Of a stretch of 64,000 bases of DNA, positions 17,214 through 26,788 are shown in pieces. The position numbers and the translations under genes are program-made. Where the stretch lies: contig NZ_FZNT01000001.1 in assembly GCF_900188235.1 (NCBI RefSeq), positions 124,001 to 188,000 of the forward strand, given 5' to 3'. Source of the DNA: Lutibacter agarilyticus (GTDB lineage: Bacteria > Bacteroidota > Bacteroidia > Flavobacteriales > Flavobacteriaceae). Below the pieces are notes generated by a model. It searched no databases. It had not been told where the DNA came from and saw only the letters and a list, made by a program, of their open reading frames with translations. Position 1 is the first letter of the stretch, and every line of letters starts with the position of its first letter.

Positions 17214-18332
17214 ATGAGTTTAAGATGTAAAGCCGCAATTGCAAAAGGAGATGGAAGTTATGCTATTGAAACCATTGAAGTGCAAAATCCAAAAGATGAT
17301 GAGGTATTAGTTGCTGTAAAAGCGGCTGGTTTATGCCATACAGATCACGATTCATTAAATTGGGGTAAACCTATTGTAATGGGACACGAAGGAGCAGGTG
17401 TAGTTAAAGCAGTTGGACCTAAGGTTAAAAGCGTAAAAGTTGGAGATTCAATCATTTTAAATTGGGCAACACCTTGCGGAACTTGTTTTCAATGTGAAAA
17501 TGAAAACGAACATATTTGTGAAAATAATTCACCTGTTGTTGCTGGTGGAAATGGTTATACGGATGGTCATGCGCATATTGAAGGAACCACTTGGAATGGA
17601 AATTCGATAGAACGTTCATTTAATATAGGAACGCTTTCAGAATATACTTTGGTAAAAGAATCTGCAGTGGTTTTAAATCCAATTCAAGATATGCCGTTTA
17701 GTGCTGCAAGTATTGTAAGTTGCGGAGTTATGACTGGTTTTGGATCGGCAGTAAATTCAGCGAAAGTAACCGAAGGATCTTCAGCAGTAGTTTTAGGAAC
17801 TGGTGGAGTAGGATTAAACGTAATTCAAGGAATTAAAGTTTCAAAAGCAGCAAAAATTATAGCGATAGATATCAACCAACAACGTTTAGATATGGCGGTT
17901 GAATTTGGAGCAACTCATACTATTTTAGCCGATATAAATGATGAAGGTTTATTGAAGGCTGCCGAAAAAGTAAAAGAAATGACCAATGGTAGAGGTGCCG
18001 ATTATGCTTTTGAGTGTACAGCAATTCCGGCATTAGGAGCTGCGCCACTTGCAATGATTAGAAATGCAGGTACAGCCGTTCAGGTGAGTGGAATTGAAGA
18101 AAAAGTTTTAATTGATATGGAATTGTTTGAGTGGGATAAAATTTATATAAATCCATTGTACGGTAAGTGCAATCCTCAAACAGATTTTCCTAAAATAATC
18201 AATCATTATAAAAATGGTGAAATTAAGTTAGATGAAATGATTACAAGAACTTATCCGTTGGAAGAGTTAGAAACAGCTTTTGATGATATGCTTAAAGGTA
18301 GAAATGCCAAAGGAGTCATTGTTTTTGAATAA
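17214..18332 (+). CDS. Zinc-dependent alcohol dehydrogenase (class III-like)
   Basis: A 372-residue medium-chain Zn alcohol dehydrogenase. The catalytic zinc ligands lie in GLCHTDHD and GHEGAG. A structural-zinc four-Cys loop (TPCGTCFQCENENEHIC) and a Rossmann motif (VLGTGGVGLNVIQG) are present. It belongs to the formaldehyde/glutathione-dependent-like subgroup. Directly after the P450 redox chain, it probably oxidises or otherwise consumes the formaldehyde released by demethylation. From memory, ADHs encoded beside P450 demethylases in marine Bacteroidota have been studied, and their exact substrate remained debated. It is cytoplasmic, the fourth gene of the operon, and 42 bases before the GH2 gene. 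Confidence 0.88.
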   Translation: MSLRCKAAIAKGDGSYAIETIEVQNPKDDEVLVAVKAAGLCHTDHDSLNWGKPIVMGHEGAGVVKAVGPKVKSVKVGDSIILNWATPCGTCFQCENENEHICENNSPVVAGGNGYTDGHAHIEGTTWNGNSIERSFNIGTLSEYTLVKESAVVLNPIQDMPFSAASIVSCGVMTGFGSAVNSAKVTEGSSAVVLGTGGVGLNVIQGIKVSKAAKIIAIDINQQRLDMAVEFGATHTILADINDEGLLKAAEKVKEMTNGRGADYAFECTAIPALGAAPLAMIRNAGTAVQVSGIEEKVLIDMELFEWDKIYINPLYGKCNPQTDFPKIINHYKNGEIKLDEMITRTYPLEELETAFDDMLKGRNAKGVIVFE

Positions 18333-18374
18333 ATTAAGAGAAAACCAATTATAGAATACTTCAAAATATAAAAT

Positions 18375-20867
18375 ATGAAACACATTATTTGTTTATTAGT
18401 TTTTTTGGCAACATTGAATAGTACCGCACAAGAAACTGAATTGTTAAAAAATTGGAAGTTCACCAATTATGATTACGGAAATGCACAAGGTACTGACTTT
18501 AATGATGATAATTGGGAGTCTGTAACTATTCCACATGATTGGGCTGTTCAAGAAGATTTCAATTTCACCCATGACATTCAGTTAACAATGGTTATTCAAG
18601 ATGGAGAAACCAAACCAAAGTATAGAACTGGAAGAACAGGAGCTTTACCATATGTTGGTATTGGTTGGTACAGAACAAATTATACTGTTTCAGAAAAAGA
18701 TTTAGAAGAGAAAGTACAGTTGCTTTTTGATGGTGCAATGAGCAATGCTAAAGTTTATGTGAATGGTAAATATGCCGGCGAACGCCCTTTTGGATATATC
18801 TCTTTTCATTTTGACATTACTAAATTATTAAATCCAGGTAACAATGTAATTGCTGTTAGGTTGGAAAATTTCAGCAGTCAATCTCGTTGGTATCCAGGAG
18901 CCGGTTTGTACAGAAAAGTGTCAGTTATTAAAACTAATAAAACACATGTAAAAACTTGGGGGACGTTTGTTTCTACACCACAAATAACTAAAAAAAGCGC
19001 ACAAGTTCATTTAGATTTAGAAATTTTAGGTGAAGGAAATTGTACCGTAATTAATGAAATTTTTAATTCTGAAGGAGTTTTAGTCACTAAAAAATCAACA
19101 GAAGTTAATATAAATGGTGAACTAAAAATTTCAGAAGATTTTACAGTTAAAAAGCCGAAATTATGGAATCTTAAAACACCTCATTTATACCAATTAAAAA
19201 CTTCTATTTTAAAGGAGGGAAAAGAGATAAATACCTATTCAACAACATTTGGAATTAGAAATATTCGATTTGAATTAGACGGATTTTATTTAAATGATGA
19301 AAAAGTAAGATTCAAAGGAGTGAATATGCATCACGATTTTGGACCTGTTGGTGCTGCCTTTCATAAGGAATTATTTCTGAGACAAATGATGAAAATGAAG
19401 GAAATGGGTGTCAATGCTATTCGTTTTTCACACAATCCTCCTGCTCCAGAAGCGTTGGATATTTGTGATGAATTGGGAATATTAGCTATTGACGAAGCTT
19501 TTGATGAGTGGCAAATAGGAAAAGTACTAAACGGTTATTCAAAACATTTTGACTTATGGGCTGAACAAGATTTAACTGATATGATTTTACGAGATAGAAA
19601 TCATCCAAGTATTATTATGTGGAGTATTGGAAACGAAATTATGGAGCAATACAAACACGATCCTAACAATATTACGGAGTACTTACATAAAATTGTGAAG
19701 TCAATAGATACTACACGAGCCACTACAGCAGGATTCAACTCAGCAAATAATGCTTTAAAAAGCGGTATGGCTGCTATAGTTGATGTAGCTGGATTTAACT
19801 ATAAACCTGGAATTTATCATAAAATTAGAGAAATTTACCCTAATTTGAAGTTTTATGGAAGTGAAACAGGAGGCTCTTTAAGTACACGTAATTCATACAA
19901 ATTCCCTGTGACTTTTGATCCTGCACAAAGCAAAAGAGGTACTTCATTAAATACAGAATTGTATGAAGACGGTCAGCCAGGGAATTATGAAAACACCAAT
20001 GTTCCTTGGGGATATGCTCCTTATAAAGAATTTGCTTCACAAGATTATAACAACTTTGTTTATGGTGAATTTGTTTGGACTGGTTATGATTATTTAGGAG
20101 AACCTTCGCCATATCACACTGCAAAATCTAGAAGTTCTTACTTTGCCCCAGTTGATATGGTTGGTCTAGAAAAAGACAAATTCTACTTGTACCAAAGCGA
20201 ATGGAATGAAGATGCTGATGTATTGCATTTTTTTCCACACTGGACTTTGCCAGCAATGGAAGGTAAAGAAATTCCTGTGGTTTGTTATACAACTTATGAA
20301 AAAGCAGAGTTATTTGTAAACGGAAAAAGTTATGGAATTAAAACAAAAATTAAACCTGTAATTCCTGAATTTTTAGCAGAGAATATCGAAAAGGAAGCGT
20401 CAGGAGGAACTTCAATGGCTCAAATGAAAGCATACTCCATTGTTTGGGAAAATGTGATATATGAATCTGGAGAAGCGAAGATAGTTGCTTATAATAAGAA
20501 AAATAAAAAAGTTGGAGAGGTTTCTAAGATTACTGCGGGAACTCCATATGCTATAAAAATTGAACCAGAATTAAATGCAATAAAATCTGGAGAAGTTGGT
20601 GTTTACGTAATTTCTATAGTTGATGAAAATGGAAATTTATGTCCAACCTTTAATGAAAATATGGATATTGAAGTTAGTGGTGCAGCACAATTTTTAGCAT
20701 CAGGAAATGGAGATCCAACAAATGTTCAAAACTTATCTAAACCTCAACGAAAATTATTTAATGGCCAAGCTGTTATATTTGTGCAGTCTACTAAAAAAGG
20801 CGCTATTAATATGAAAACAATTTCAGGAGATTTAAAGGCAACTGACAATTCAATTATTGTAAATTAA
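18375..20867 (+). CDS. Secreted GH2 beta-galactosidase-like enzyme
   Basis: An 830-residue protein with a signal peptide (CLLVFLATLNSTAQ). GH2 domain order: sugar-binding jelly roll (PHDWAVQEDF ... FDGAMSNAKVYVNGKYAGE), immunoglobulin-like domain, TIM barrel from about 310 (RFKGVNMHHDFGPVGAAF), then C-terminal Ig-like domains. The acid/base is E421 (MWSIGNEIMEQ) and the nucleophile E497 (FYGSETGG). It resembles the GH2 encoded at 38561-41029 and is likely exo-acting on terminal beta-linked galactose, possibly 6-O-methylated given the P450 neighbour. It probably acts in the periplasm. Confidence 0.85.
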   Translation: MKHIICLLVFLATLNSTAQETELLKNWKFTNYDYGNAQGTDFNDDNWESVTIPHDWAVQEDFNFTHDIQLTMVIQDGETKPKYRTGRTGALPYVGIGWYRTNYTVSEKDLEEKVQLLFDGAMSNAKVYVNGKYAGERPFGYISFHFDITKLLNPGNNVIAVRLENFSSQSRWYPGAGLYRKVSVIKTNKTHVKTWGTFVSTPQITKKSAQVHLDLEILGEGNCTVINEIFNSEGVLVTKKSTEVNINGELKISEDFTVKKPKLWNLKTPHLYQLKTSILKEGKEINTYSTTFGIRNIRFELDGFYLNDEKVRFKGVNMHHDFGPVGAAFHKELFLRQMMKMKEMGVNAIRFSHNPPAPEALDICDELGILAIDEAFDEWQIGKVLNGYSKHFDLWAEQDLTDMILRDRNHPSIIMWSIGNEIMEQYKHDPNNITEYLHKIVKSIDTTRATTAGFNSANNALKSGMAAIVDVAGFNYKPGIYHKIREIYPNLKFYGSETGGSLSTRNSYKFPVTFDPAQSKRGTSLNTELYEDGQPGNYENTNVPWGYAPYKEFASQDYNNFVYGEFVWTGYDYLGEPSPYHTAKSRSSYFAPVDMVGLEKDKFYLYQSEWNEDADVLHFFPHWTLPAMEGKEIPVVCYTTYEKAELFVNGKSYGIKTKIKPVIPEFLAENIEKEASGGTSMAQMKAYSIVWENVIYESGEAKIVAYNKKNKKVGEVSKITAGTPYAIKIEPELNAIKSGEVGVYVISIVDENGNLCPTFNENMDIEVSGAAQFLASGNGDPTNVQNLSKPQRKLFNGQAVIFVQSTKKGAINMKTISGDLKATDNSIIVN

Positions 20868-20875
20868 GGTTTAAA

Positions 20876-21676
20876 ATGAAATCAAAATTTAGAACTACTG
20901 AAATATCAAACCCAGCCTTTGAAAGTAATAATCTACGTTTTATTACGGTTAAAACTTCAAACTTAAAAGGGAGAGGCGATATTTGTGTATTTGTTCCGCC
21001 AGGGCACAATCTGAAAAACATTCCAATTGTGACATTGTTACATGGTGTTTATGGTAGTGCTTGGATTTGGGCTCATAAAGCAGGTGTACATCTCTCTGCG
21101 TTAAAAATGATGGAAGAAGGACTCATAAAACCGATGGTTTTAGCAATGCCTTCAGATGGTTTATGGGGAGATGGATCTGCTTATTTACCTCACAATACTA
21201 AAAATTTTGAAAGTTGGATTGTTGACGATGTAAACCAAGCTGTTATTGAAAATATAGATTGTGTGAGTGAAAAATCAGATTTGTTTATTTCAGGTTTATC
21301 AATGGGTGGTTATGGAGCATTGCGTTTAGGAGCAAAATTTCCTTCAACATATAAAGCCTTTTCTGGTCATTCTTCAATAACAAATAAAAATCAAATGCAT
21401 TTATTTGTTGAAGAAAATGAAGGTAATTACAATCAAGAAAATAAAATAGATGAAGATGTTTTTGAATTATTATTTCAAAATAAAGAAAAACTACCCAATT
21501 TTAGATTTGATTGTGGTAAAGACGATTTGTTAATTGAATATAATCGAGAACTTCATTTAAACTTAATTGCTGAAAATATTCCACATATTTATCAGGAATT
21601 TGAAGGTAAGCACGAATGGAGTTATTGGGAAGCGCATATTAAAGATACCTTGTTGTTTTTTAATAAGTTTACATAG
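20876..21676 (+). CDS. Cytoplasmic alpha/beta-hydrolase esterase (esterase D-like)
   Basis: A 266-residue serine hydrolase without signal peptide. The nucleophile elbow is GLSMGG, the oxyanion strand is VTLLHGVYGS, and the likely acid and His are in DCGKDDLLIEYN and EGKHEWSYWEAH. The family covers S-formylglutathione hydrolases and carbohydrate acetyl- or feruloyl-esterases. It sits last in the P450/ADH/GH2 operon, 8 bases after the GH2 gene. It could therefore finish formaldehyde detoxification (formyl-thiol hydrolysis) or deacylate an imported sugar; the sequence does not decide. Confidence 0.8.
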   Translation: MKSKFRTTEISNPAFESNNLRFITVKTSNLKGRGDICVFVPPGHNLKNIPIVTLLHGVYGSAWIWAHKAGVHLSALKMMEEGLIKPMVLAMPSDGLWGDGSAYLPHNTKNFESWIVDDVNQAVIENIDCVSEKSDLFISGLSMGGYGALRLGAKFPSTYKAFSGHSSITNKNQMHLFVEENEGNYNQENKIDEDVFELLFQNKEKLPNFRFDCGKDDLLIEYNRELHLNLIAENIPHIYQEFEGKHEWSYWEAHIKDTLLFFNKFT

Positions 21677-21699
21677 AGAATTACAAAATAACTAATAAA

Positions 21700-21731
21700 A
21701 AGCCCTTATTTAAAATCAAATAAGGGCTTTT
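21700..21731. terminator. Bidirectional terminator between convergent operons
   Basis: 12-bp perfect stem AAGCCCTTATTT / AAATAAGGGCTT with A-run and T-run on the two sides, placed between the esterase (plus) and GH2 (minus) genes. Confidence 0.88.
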
Positions 21732-21752
21732 GTGTATTATAAGAATCTCAAT

Positions 21753-24266
21753 TTATTCAAAGCCTCTTGGCTTAATAATATCCTTTTCACTTTCGTATTC
21801 TTCACCGTTTTCTCCAGTTAATATGTCAAAAAACTTATAGTAGTTTCCATAAGAATATATACCATTTCTTTCTCTAATTTTTTCTCCCATGACTTTGAAT
21901 TTTTCAGATGCTTCTTTTTGATTTCCAATTAAAAACATGTATTCGTTTGAAGATAAAATAGTTCCGTTTTCATCTGTCAATTCCATAGTTACATAAAAAT
22001 TATTTTGAACCTTTTTAAGTACATCAGCTTCTAATTCAAAATATTGTTTGGCACTATTTTCTTCAATTTTAGCCACTTTAAAAGTCGCTTCTTTTAACAC
22101 ATTTTTATTATCATCTACTATTGAATATGAAACGTTACAATTTTTATATTCTTTGTAATAATCATTTACAACCCAAAATTCACCTTTAAATTTTTCAGAA
22201 TTCAACCATCTACGTTTTTCAAAATTGAAATTAACCAAAACAGGTTGATAGGCTGTTTTCACATAATTAAAAGAACGTTTAGGTTTTAAATAATTATCAA
22301 TCATTCCCCATTTCATATCTGGCCAATAGGTGATGAAATGGCATAAAGCTATTCCACTAGTTTTTGGTTTATTTCTTCGGAAGTGTTCAATAGACAATTG
22401 AAAAATAATTCCTTGCGCATCTTGTGTTGCATCAACAAACTCTTGTAAAGAACCTGTTTTTTCATCTCCAAAAGCATCAAAATTCTGAATTCTTAATCGG
22501 TCTAAATCTGCCCAATGGTGTCCCCAACTTGGTCCTGGAGGCCATATTTCATTTTCAGGAATAAATTTTTGTAAATTTTCAACATTTGGAACAGATGTAA
22601 TGGCAAGCTCAGGTACAATAGGAAAATCTAACGATTTATACCAATCTTCCATTAACCACCTTCCCATTTGATAAAAATAGCCTAATGCATGAACTGCCTC
22701 TTTTGGTTTGTAACCAGCCTCTTTAGAAACATCACAAGTTAAAGGAGAATCTGGCACGTATGGTAAATCTACCATTCCCTGATATCTGTCGCCCAATGTT
22801 TTTAAGAAATTGTTTGCATATTCTGCATCACTTGCTCTTAACAACATTTCTTCGCCACCTTCCATCATAATAATTGATGGGTTGTTTCTTCTATTTTTAA
22901 TGACATTTTCACCTTCCTGATAAATGCGTTCTAACAATTCAGGCTCGTTAGGAATATTTCCTGTACCTAAAGGAATAATGTCTTGCCAAACAGTAATTCC
23001 TTGTTCATTACACAATTGGTAAAACAATGGAATTTCAGGTGGGTGCCATCCAAAAATACGAATGTTGTTCATATTAGCTTCTTTAGCCAAGGCAATTAAC
23101 TTTCTGTATTTTTCTTCAGAAGTTCTCCCTACAAAAATATCAGGCGGACCACCCCAACAAGCTGAACGGATAAAAATAGGTTTTCCATTAATTAATGTTG
23201 TTCTAGGGAAGCTTACTTCATCTTTTGTAAAACCTGGATTCCAAGCCATTTCAACTTTACGTAATCCATAAGTAAGCTTTTTAAAATCTTGGTTTATTTT
23301 TCCTTCATCTAAAGAAACTTTTGCTTCATACAAATTTGGTTTTCCTAAATCCCAAGGCCACCAAAGTTGAGGGTTTTCAACTTTCACCTCTTTTTTAATG
23401 ATTTGTTTACCTGGTTTTATAACTTCTTTAAAACTTATTGTTTGCTCTTTGCTAGTAAAGTTTTTTCCTTGAAATGAAATTGTTATATTTTTTTCTTTGG
23501 CTATTTTTTCGGTATTATCAACTTCAATTTCAAAAATTACTGAAGCATTTTTATCATTTTTAACAACCGGTTTTGCATACACATCTAAAATTCTAGATTT
23601 CCCCGTAAATACTAAATCAACAGAACCAGTGATACCAAACGGAATTAAATCTCTCCAATAATCGCCAAACCAAGGTGTTTTTAAACCCGCTACATTTGCA
23701 TTTACTTGTGGTGGTGGTGCCAACCTAATAACCAACATATTGGTTGCTTTTAACCAATGTTTATTTGTTAATATAGCTTCGTTAACATCAAATGAAAAAG
23801 AAGAAAATGAGCCTTTATGGCTACCAATAAAATGACCGTTTAGCCAAATATCGCATTCGTGATCTATAGATTCAAAATCCAATCTAGCCACTTTATCGCT
23901 TAAATCTTGGTTCACTTTAAACTGAACAGAATACCACCATTCATACTGCATAACCCATTGTGCTTTTACACTGTTTCTTCCAAAATAAGGGTCTTCAATA
24001 GCTCCTACTTTCCATAAATCAGTATAAACATCTCCGGGTACTTTTGCAGGGTTCCAAACCAGTGTTTCAATATCTCCAGGAGGTAATTTATGAAGTCCTT
24101 CCTTTATACCTTGCCCCGGAAGCATCATTTTCATTTTCCATTTATAACCATCTAAATTAGTGATGGATTGGCTGTTGTTATTATGATTACTAATTGTGCT
24201 TGGTTGTGCAAATAATTTCATACTTGAAAACAATATGAGTGCACAAATTAAAATTTTATATTTCAT
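21753..24266 (-). CDS. Secreted GH2 beta-mannosidase-like enzyme
   Basis: An 837-residue protein with a signal peptide (CALILFSSMKLFAQ). The N-terminal region has the mannosidase-type pattern KVPGDVYTDLWKVGAIEDPY, followed by a GH2 Ig domain and TIM barrel (NNIRIFGWHPPE). The acid/base segment reads IIMMEGGEEMLL, where ordinary beta-mannosidases have a CGNNE-type motif. The nucleophile is probably the Glu in VPELAITSVPN. It is the last gene of a four-gene minus-strand operon that also encodes a RhaT-like transporter, an aldehyde dehydrogenase and an enoyl-CoA hydratase, with gaps of 8-15 bases. The sugar specificity is uncertain, because divergent members of this group act on several beta-glycosides. 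Confidence 0.8.
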   Translation of the reverse strand: MKYKILICALILFSSMKLFAQPSTISNHNNNSQSITNLDGYKWKMKMMLPGQGIKEGLHKLPPGDIETLVWNPAKVPGDVYTDLWKVGAIEDPYFGRNSVKAQWVMQYEWWYSVQFKVNQDLSDKVARLDFESIDHECDIWLNGHFIGSHKGSFSSFSFDVNEAILTNKHWLKATNMLVIRLAPPPQVNANVAGLKTPWFGDYWRDLIPFGITGSVDLVFTGKSRILDVYAKPVVKNDKNASVIFEIEVDNTEKIAKEKNITISFQGKNFTSKEQTISFKEVIKPGKQIIKKEVKVENPQLWWPWDLGKPNLYEAKVSLDEGKINQDFKKLTYGLRKVEMAWNPGFTKDEVSFPRTTLINGKPIFIRSACWGGPPDIFVGRTSEEKYRKLIALAKEANMNNIRIFGWHPPEIPLFYQLCNEQGITVWQDIIPLGTGNIPNEPELLERIYQEGENVIKNRRNNPSIIMMEGGEEMLLRASDAEYANNFLKTLGDRYQGMVDLPYVPDSPLTCDVSKEAGYKPKEAVHALGYFYQMGRWLMEDWYKSLDFPIVPELAITSVPNVENLQKFIPENEIWPPGPSWGHHWADLDRLRIQNFDAFGDEKTGSLQEFVDATQDAQGIIFQLSIEHFRRNKPKTSGIALCHFITYWPDMKWGMIDNYLKPKRSFNYVKTAYQPVLVNFNFEKRRWLNSEKFKGEFWVVNDYYKEYKNCNVSYSIVDDNKNVLKEATFKVAKIEENSAKQYFELEADVLKKVQNNFYVTMELTDENGTILSSNEYMFLIGNQKEASEKFKVMGEKIRERNGIYSYGNYYKFFDILTGENGEEYESEKDIIKPRGFE

Positions 24267-24278
24267 TCTTTATTGATT

Positions 24279-25307
24279 TTAAATACCGTTTCCTACGGCA
24301 ATTGTTATAATTCCTATTGACATAATTGTGAGGCCACTGTATAGCCATTTTTTACTTTTTGAACCAGCATTTTTCCATTCTCCAGAAAACAATCCTAATA
24401 AATTAGCCACCATAATACACCCGGTTTGAAATATTGCAAATCCAACTGAAGTTCCTAAAGGTCCTAGTTCATAAGCTCCTAAACCGTAAATGATTAGAGA
24501 AGCACAATAAACTACCGCCATAATTAAAAGATATAAGATGTTTTTAGAACTGCTTTTATGGTTGAAGTTTTTCCAACTTTTATTTTTTGTGAGTTGAATG
24601 CTGAAGTAAATCATAATTGCAATTCCGCTTCCAATAAATGATGGAAGCATTACCGCTAAGCGTGCAATCCAAGGTGAATTTCCAAATTGCGCTTGTGAGA
24701 TTTGACCAATATGCCCAATATTATCTGCAACGTGGTATGAAAGGTTGAAACCAGCCGCACAAATACCTCCAATTACGCATAAAATAATACCATTTCGCAT
24801 AGTATTTTTGTTCGATTCAACCTTTTTAGTGGCTATGTTTTCATTCTTTTCTCTAAGTAAACCAGCTTTACCATTTGCTATAATTCCAAGCATAATAATA
24901 AAGATTCCACCAAGTATAACCATTCCTTCAGTAGTTGCTAATTTATCAGCTCCTCCCATAAAAAAAGGTAGAATAGAACCTGCTAAAGTTGAAACCCCAA
25001 TCAGCAATGAAAAGCCCAAAGCCATTCCAATTTTTGAAATGCTAATACCCCACAATAAGTTACCAATTCCCCATAAAATACTTAAGAGAAAAATTGATGT
25101 AAAAATTGAATTTGGAACTTGCTTATAGGTTGCACCTAAATCATCAACCAATAGAATTGTTGAGCTAATTGGCACAATAAACATTGCAAGTAACCAAAAA
25201 ACGCCCCATAAATTCTCGAGTTCGTAATTTTTTACAAACTTACTTGGAAAGGCATAAAATCCTAACATTATTGCAGCTAGTAATACCCAAAATATTCCTA
25301 TTTCCAT
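24279..25307 (-). CDS. RhaT-family sugar/proton symporter
   Basis: A 342-residue inner-membrane protein with about ten hydrophobic segments. The family pattern is visible in FWVLLAAIMLGFYAFPSKFV, LLSILWGIGNLLWGISISKI and the C-terminal GPLGTSVGFAIFQTGCIM. It is paralogous to the partial transporter at 1-276 and more distantly to that at 29041-30111. It belongs to the drug/metabolite superfamily branch of L-rhamnose-H+ symporters. The neighbouring AldA-like dehydrogenase suggests a deoxysugar (rhamnose or fucose) or a related neutral sugar as cargo. Confidence 0.8.
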   Translation of the reverse strand: MEIGIFWVLLAAIMLGFYAFPSKFVKNYELENLWGVFWLLAMFIVPISSTILLVDDLGATYKQVPNSIFTSIFLLSILWGIGNLLWGISISKIGMALGFSLLIGVSTLAGSILPFFMGGADKLATTEGMVILGGIFIIMLGIIANGKAGLLREKNENIATKKVESNKNTMRNGIILCVIGGICAAGFNLSYHVADNIGHIGQISQAQFGNSPWIARLAVMLPSFIGSGIAIMIYFSIQLTKNKSWKNFNHKSSSKNILYLLIMAVVYCASLIIYGLGAYELGPLGTSVGFAIFQTGCIMVANLLGLFSGEWKNAGSKSKKWLYSGLTIMSIGIITIAVGNGI

Positions 25308-25315
25308 ACTATTGT

Positions 25316-26773
25316 TTATTCGTAGTTTAAATAAATAGTTCTCTTTTGAAGATAATGGTCTATTCCGAAAACACCATCTTCACCAGCATTTCCTGAAGTT
25401 TTATGTCCGGAATGGTAACCTTGAATATTACCAATAATTTGTTGATTGATAAAAATTGTTCCAACTTCTAAAGAGTCAATTGCTTTTTGATGCAATCTAT
25501 AATCGTTTGTATATAAATATGCAGAAAGACCTTCTTCTCTGTTATTTGCCAAAGCAACAGCCTCATCAAAACCATTTACCTTTACAATTGGCATTACAGG
25601 TGCAAAAAGTTCTTCGCTTATTGTTGGATCATTACCTTTAACATTTCCTAAAATAGTAGGAGCGTACCAGTTCCCTTTTTCAAAGTATGCACCTTCAGGT
25701 TTGTTTCCTCCTAAAAGAAGTTTAGCACCTTTATTTACATTTTCTTGCACTAAATTATTTACACGATCTAAACCAAATTTACTAACGTTTGGTCCCATAT
25801 GCACACCTTCAGCAAAAGGATCTCCAACTTTAATTTGTTGAGTTCTTTTTACAACTTTATCGGTAAATTCATCAGCAATTTTTTCATCAACAAAAACCAT
25901 TTCATTACAAATACAAACTTGTCCGCAGTTTGCATAGCGTGAAATTACTGCAGCTTCAACAGCCTTATCAATATCAGCATCAGCACAAACAATAAATGGC
26001 GCTTTTCCTCCTAATTCTAAAATTAAACCAGTAATATTATCGGCAGCAGCACGGTACATTGCTCTACCAGCTCTTGTGCTTCCTGTTAACGAAATTAATT
26101 TAGTAATAGGACTTTCAACTAATAATGAAGCAGCTTCAGCACTTTTTGTTGAAACCATATTTATCACACCTTTAGGTAAACTAGATTCATCAACTAAACG
26201 ACAAAATTCTGAAGCAGTTGTTGGAGTTAATTCGTGTGGTTTAATAATCATGGTGTTTCCAGTAGCTAAAGCCGGGCCAATTTTTCTTCCAATTAAAGCT
26301 AATGGATAATTAAAAGCACATAAGCCTACAGTTACTCCATAAGGTACTTTGTATATAGAAAGTCTTTTATTAGGTTGTTCCGCAGGAAAAATAGCGCCTT
26401 GAATTCTACGAGCTGCTTCCGCAGAATAGGTCATGTATGTAATTGTATCATCAACTTCACCCAATGCTTCAGGATAGGTTTTTCCTTGTTCTAGCACCAA
26501 AAGCTTGGCAAAATGTTCGCGTTCAGCTTTTAGTTTGTTTGCAATTTCAATAATATGTTGTGCTCTTGTGTTTGCAGGTGTTAACGCCCAGCTAATTTGA
26601 GCTTTTTCAGAAGTTTCCAATGCATATTGAACATCGTTTTTAGTACAAGCAGTAACGGTTGCATACACTTCATTGTTTGAAGGGTTTTCTACTTCAATAA
26701 CTTCTCTTGTATTATCGTCTAACCATTCTCCGTTGATATAACAACGATAATGTTGAATGTCTGTTTGATTCAT
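25316..26773 (-). CDS. Aldehyde dehydrogenase, AldA (lactaldehyde/glycolaldehyde) type
   Basis: A 485-residue NAD(P)-dependent aldehyde dehydrogenase. Catalytic C287 (CGQVCICNE) and the general base E253 (LELGGKAPF) are present, along with the LTGSTRAGRAM cofactor loop. The C-terminus (QGYHSGHKTSGNAGEDG, HYLQKRTIYL) aligns with E. coli AldA. AldA oxidises L-lactaldehyde from fucose or rhamnose breakdown to lactate. A GH29 fucosidase gene and RhaT transporters nearby fit this. It is the second gene of the minus-strand operon, 15 bases after the enoyl-CoA hydratase gene. Confidence 0.88.
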   Translation of the reverse strand: MNQTDIQHYRCYINGEWLDDNTREVIEVENPSNNEVYATVTACTKNDVQYALETSEKAQISWALTPANTRAQHIIEIANKLKAEREHFAKLLVLEQGKTYPEALGEVDDTITYMTYSAEAARRIQGAIFPAEQPNKRLSIYKVPYGVTVGLCAFNYPLALIGRKIGPALATGNTMIIKPHELTPTTASEFCRLVDESSLPKGVINMVSTKSAEAASLLVESPITKLISLTGSTRAGRAMYRAAADNITGLILELGGKAPFIVCADADIDKAVEAAVISRYANCGQVCICNEMVFVDEKIADEFTDKVVKRTQQIKVGDPFAEGVHMGPNVSKFGLDRVNNLVQENVNKGAKLLLGGNKPEGAYFEKGNWYAPTILGNVKGNDPTISEELFAPVMPIVKVNGFDEAVALANNREEGLSAYLYTNDYRLHQKAIDSLEVGTIFINQQIIGNIQGYHSGHKTSGNAGEDGVFGIDHYLQKRTIYLNYE

Positions 26774-26788
26774 GTTTGGTTTATTTTA

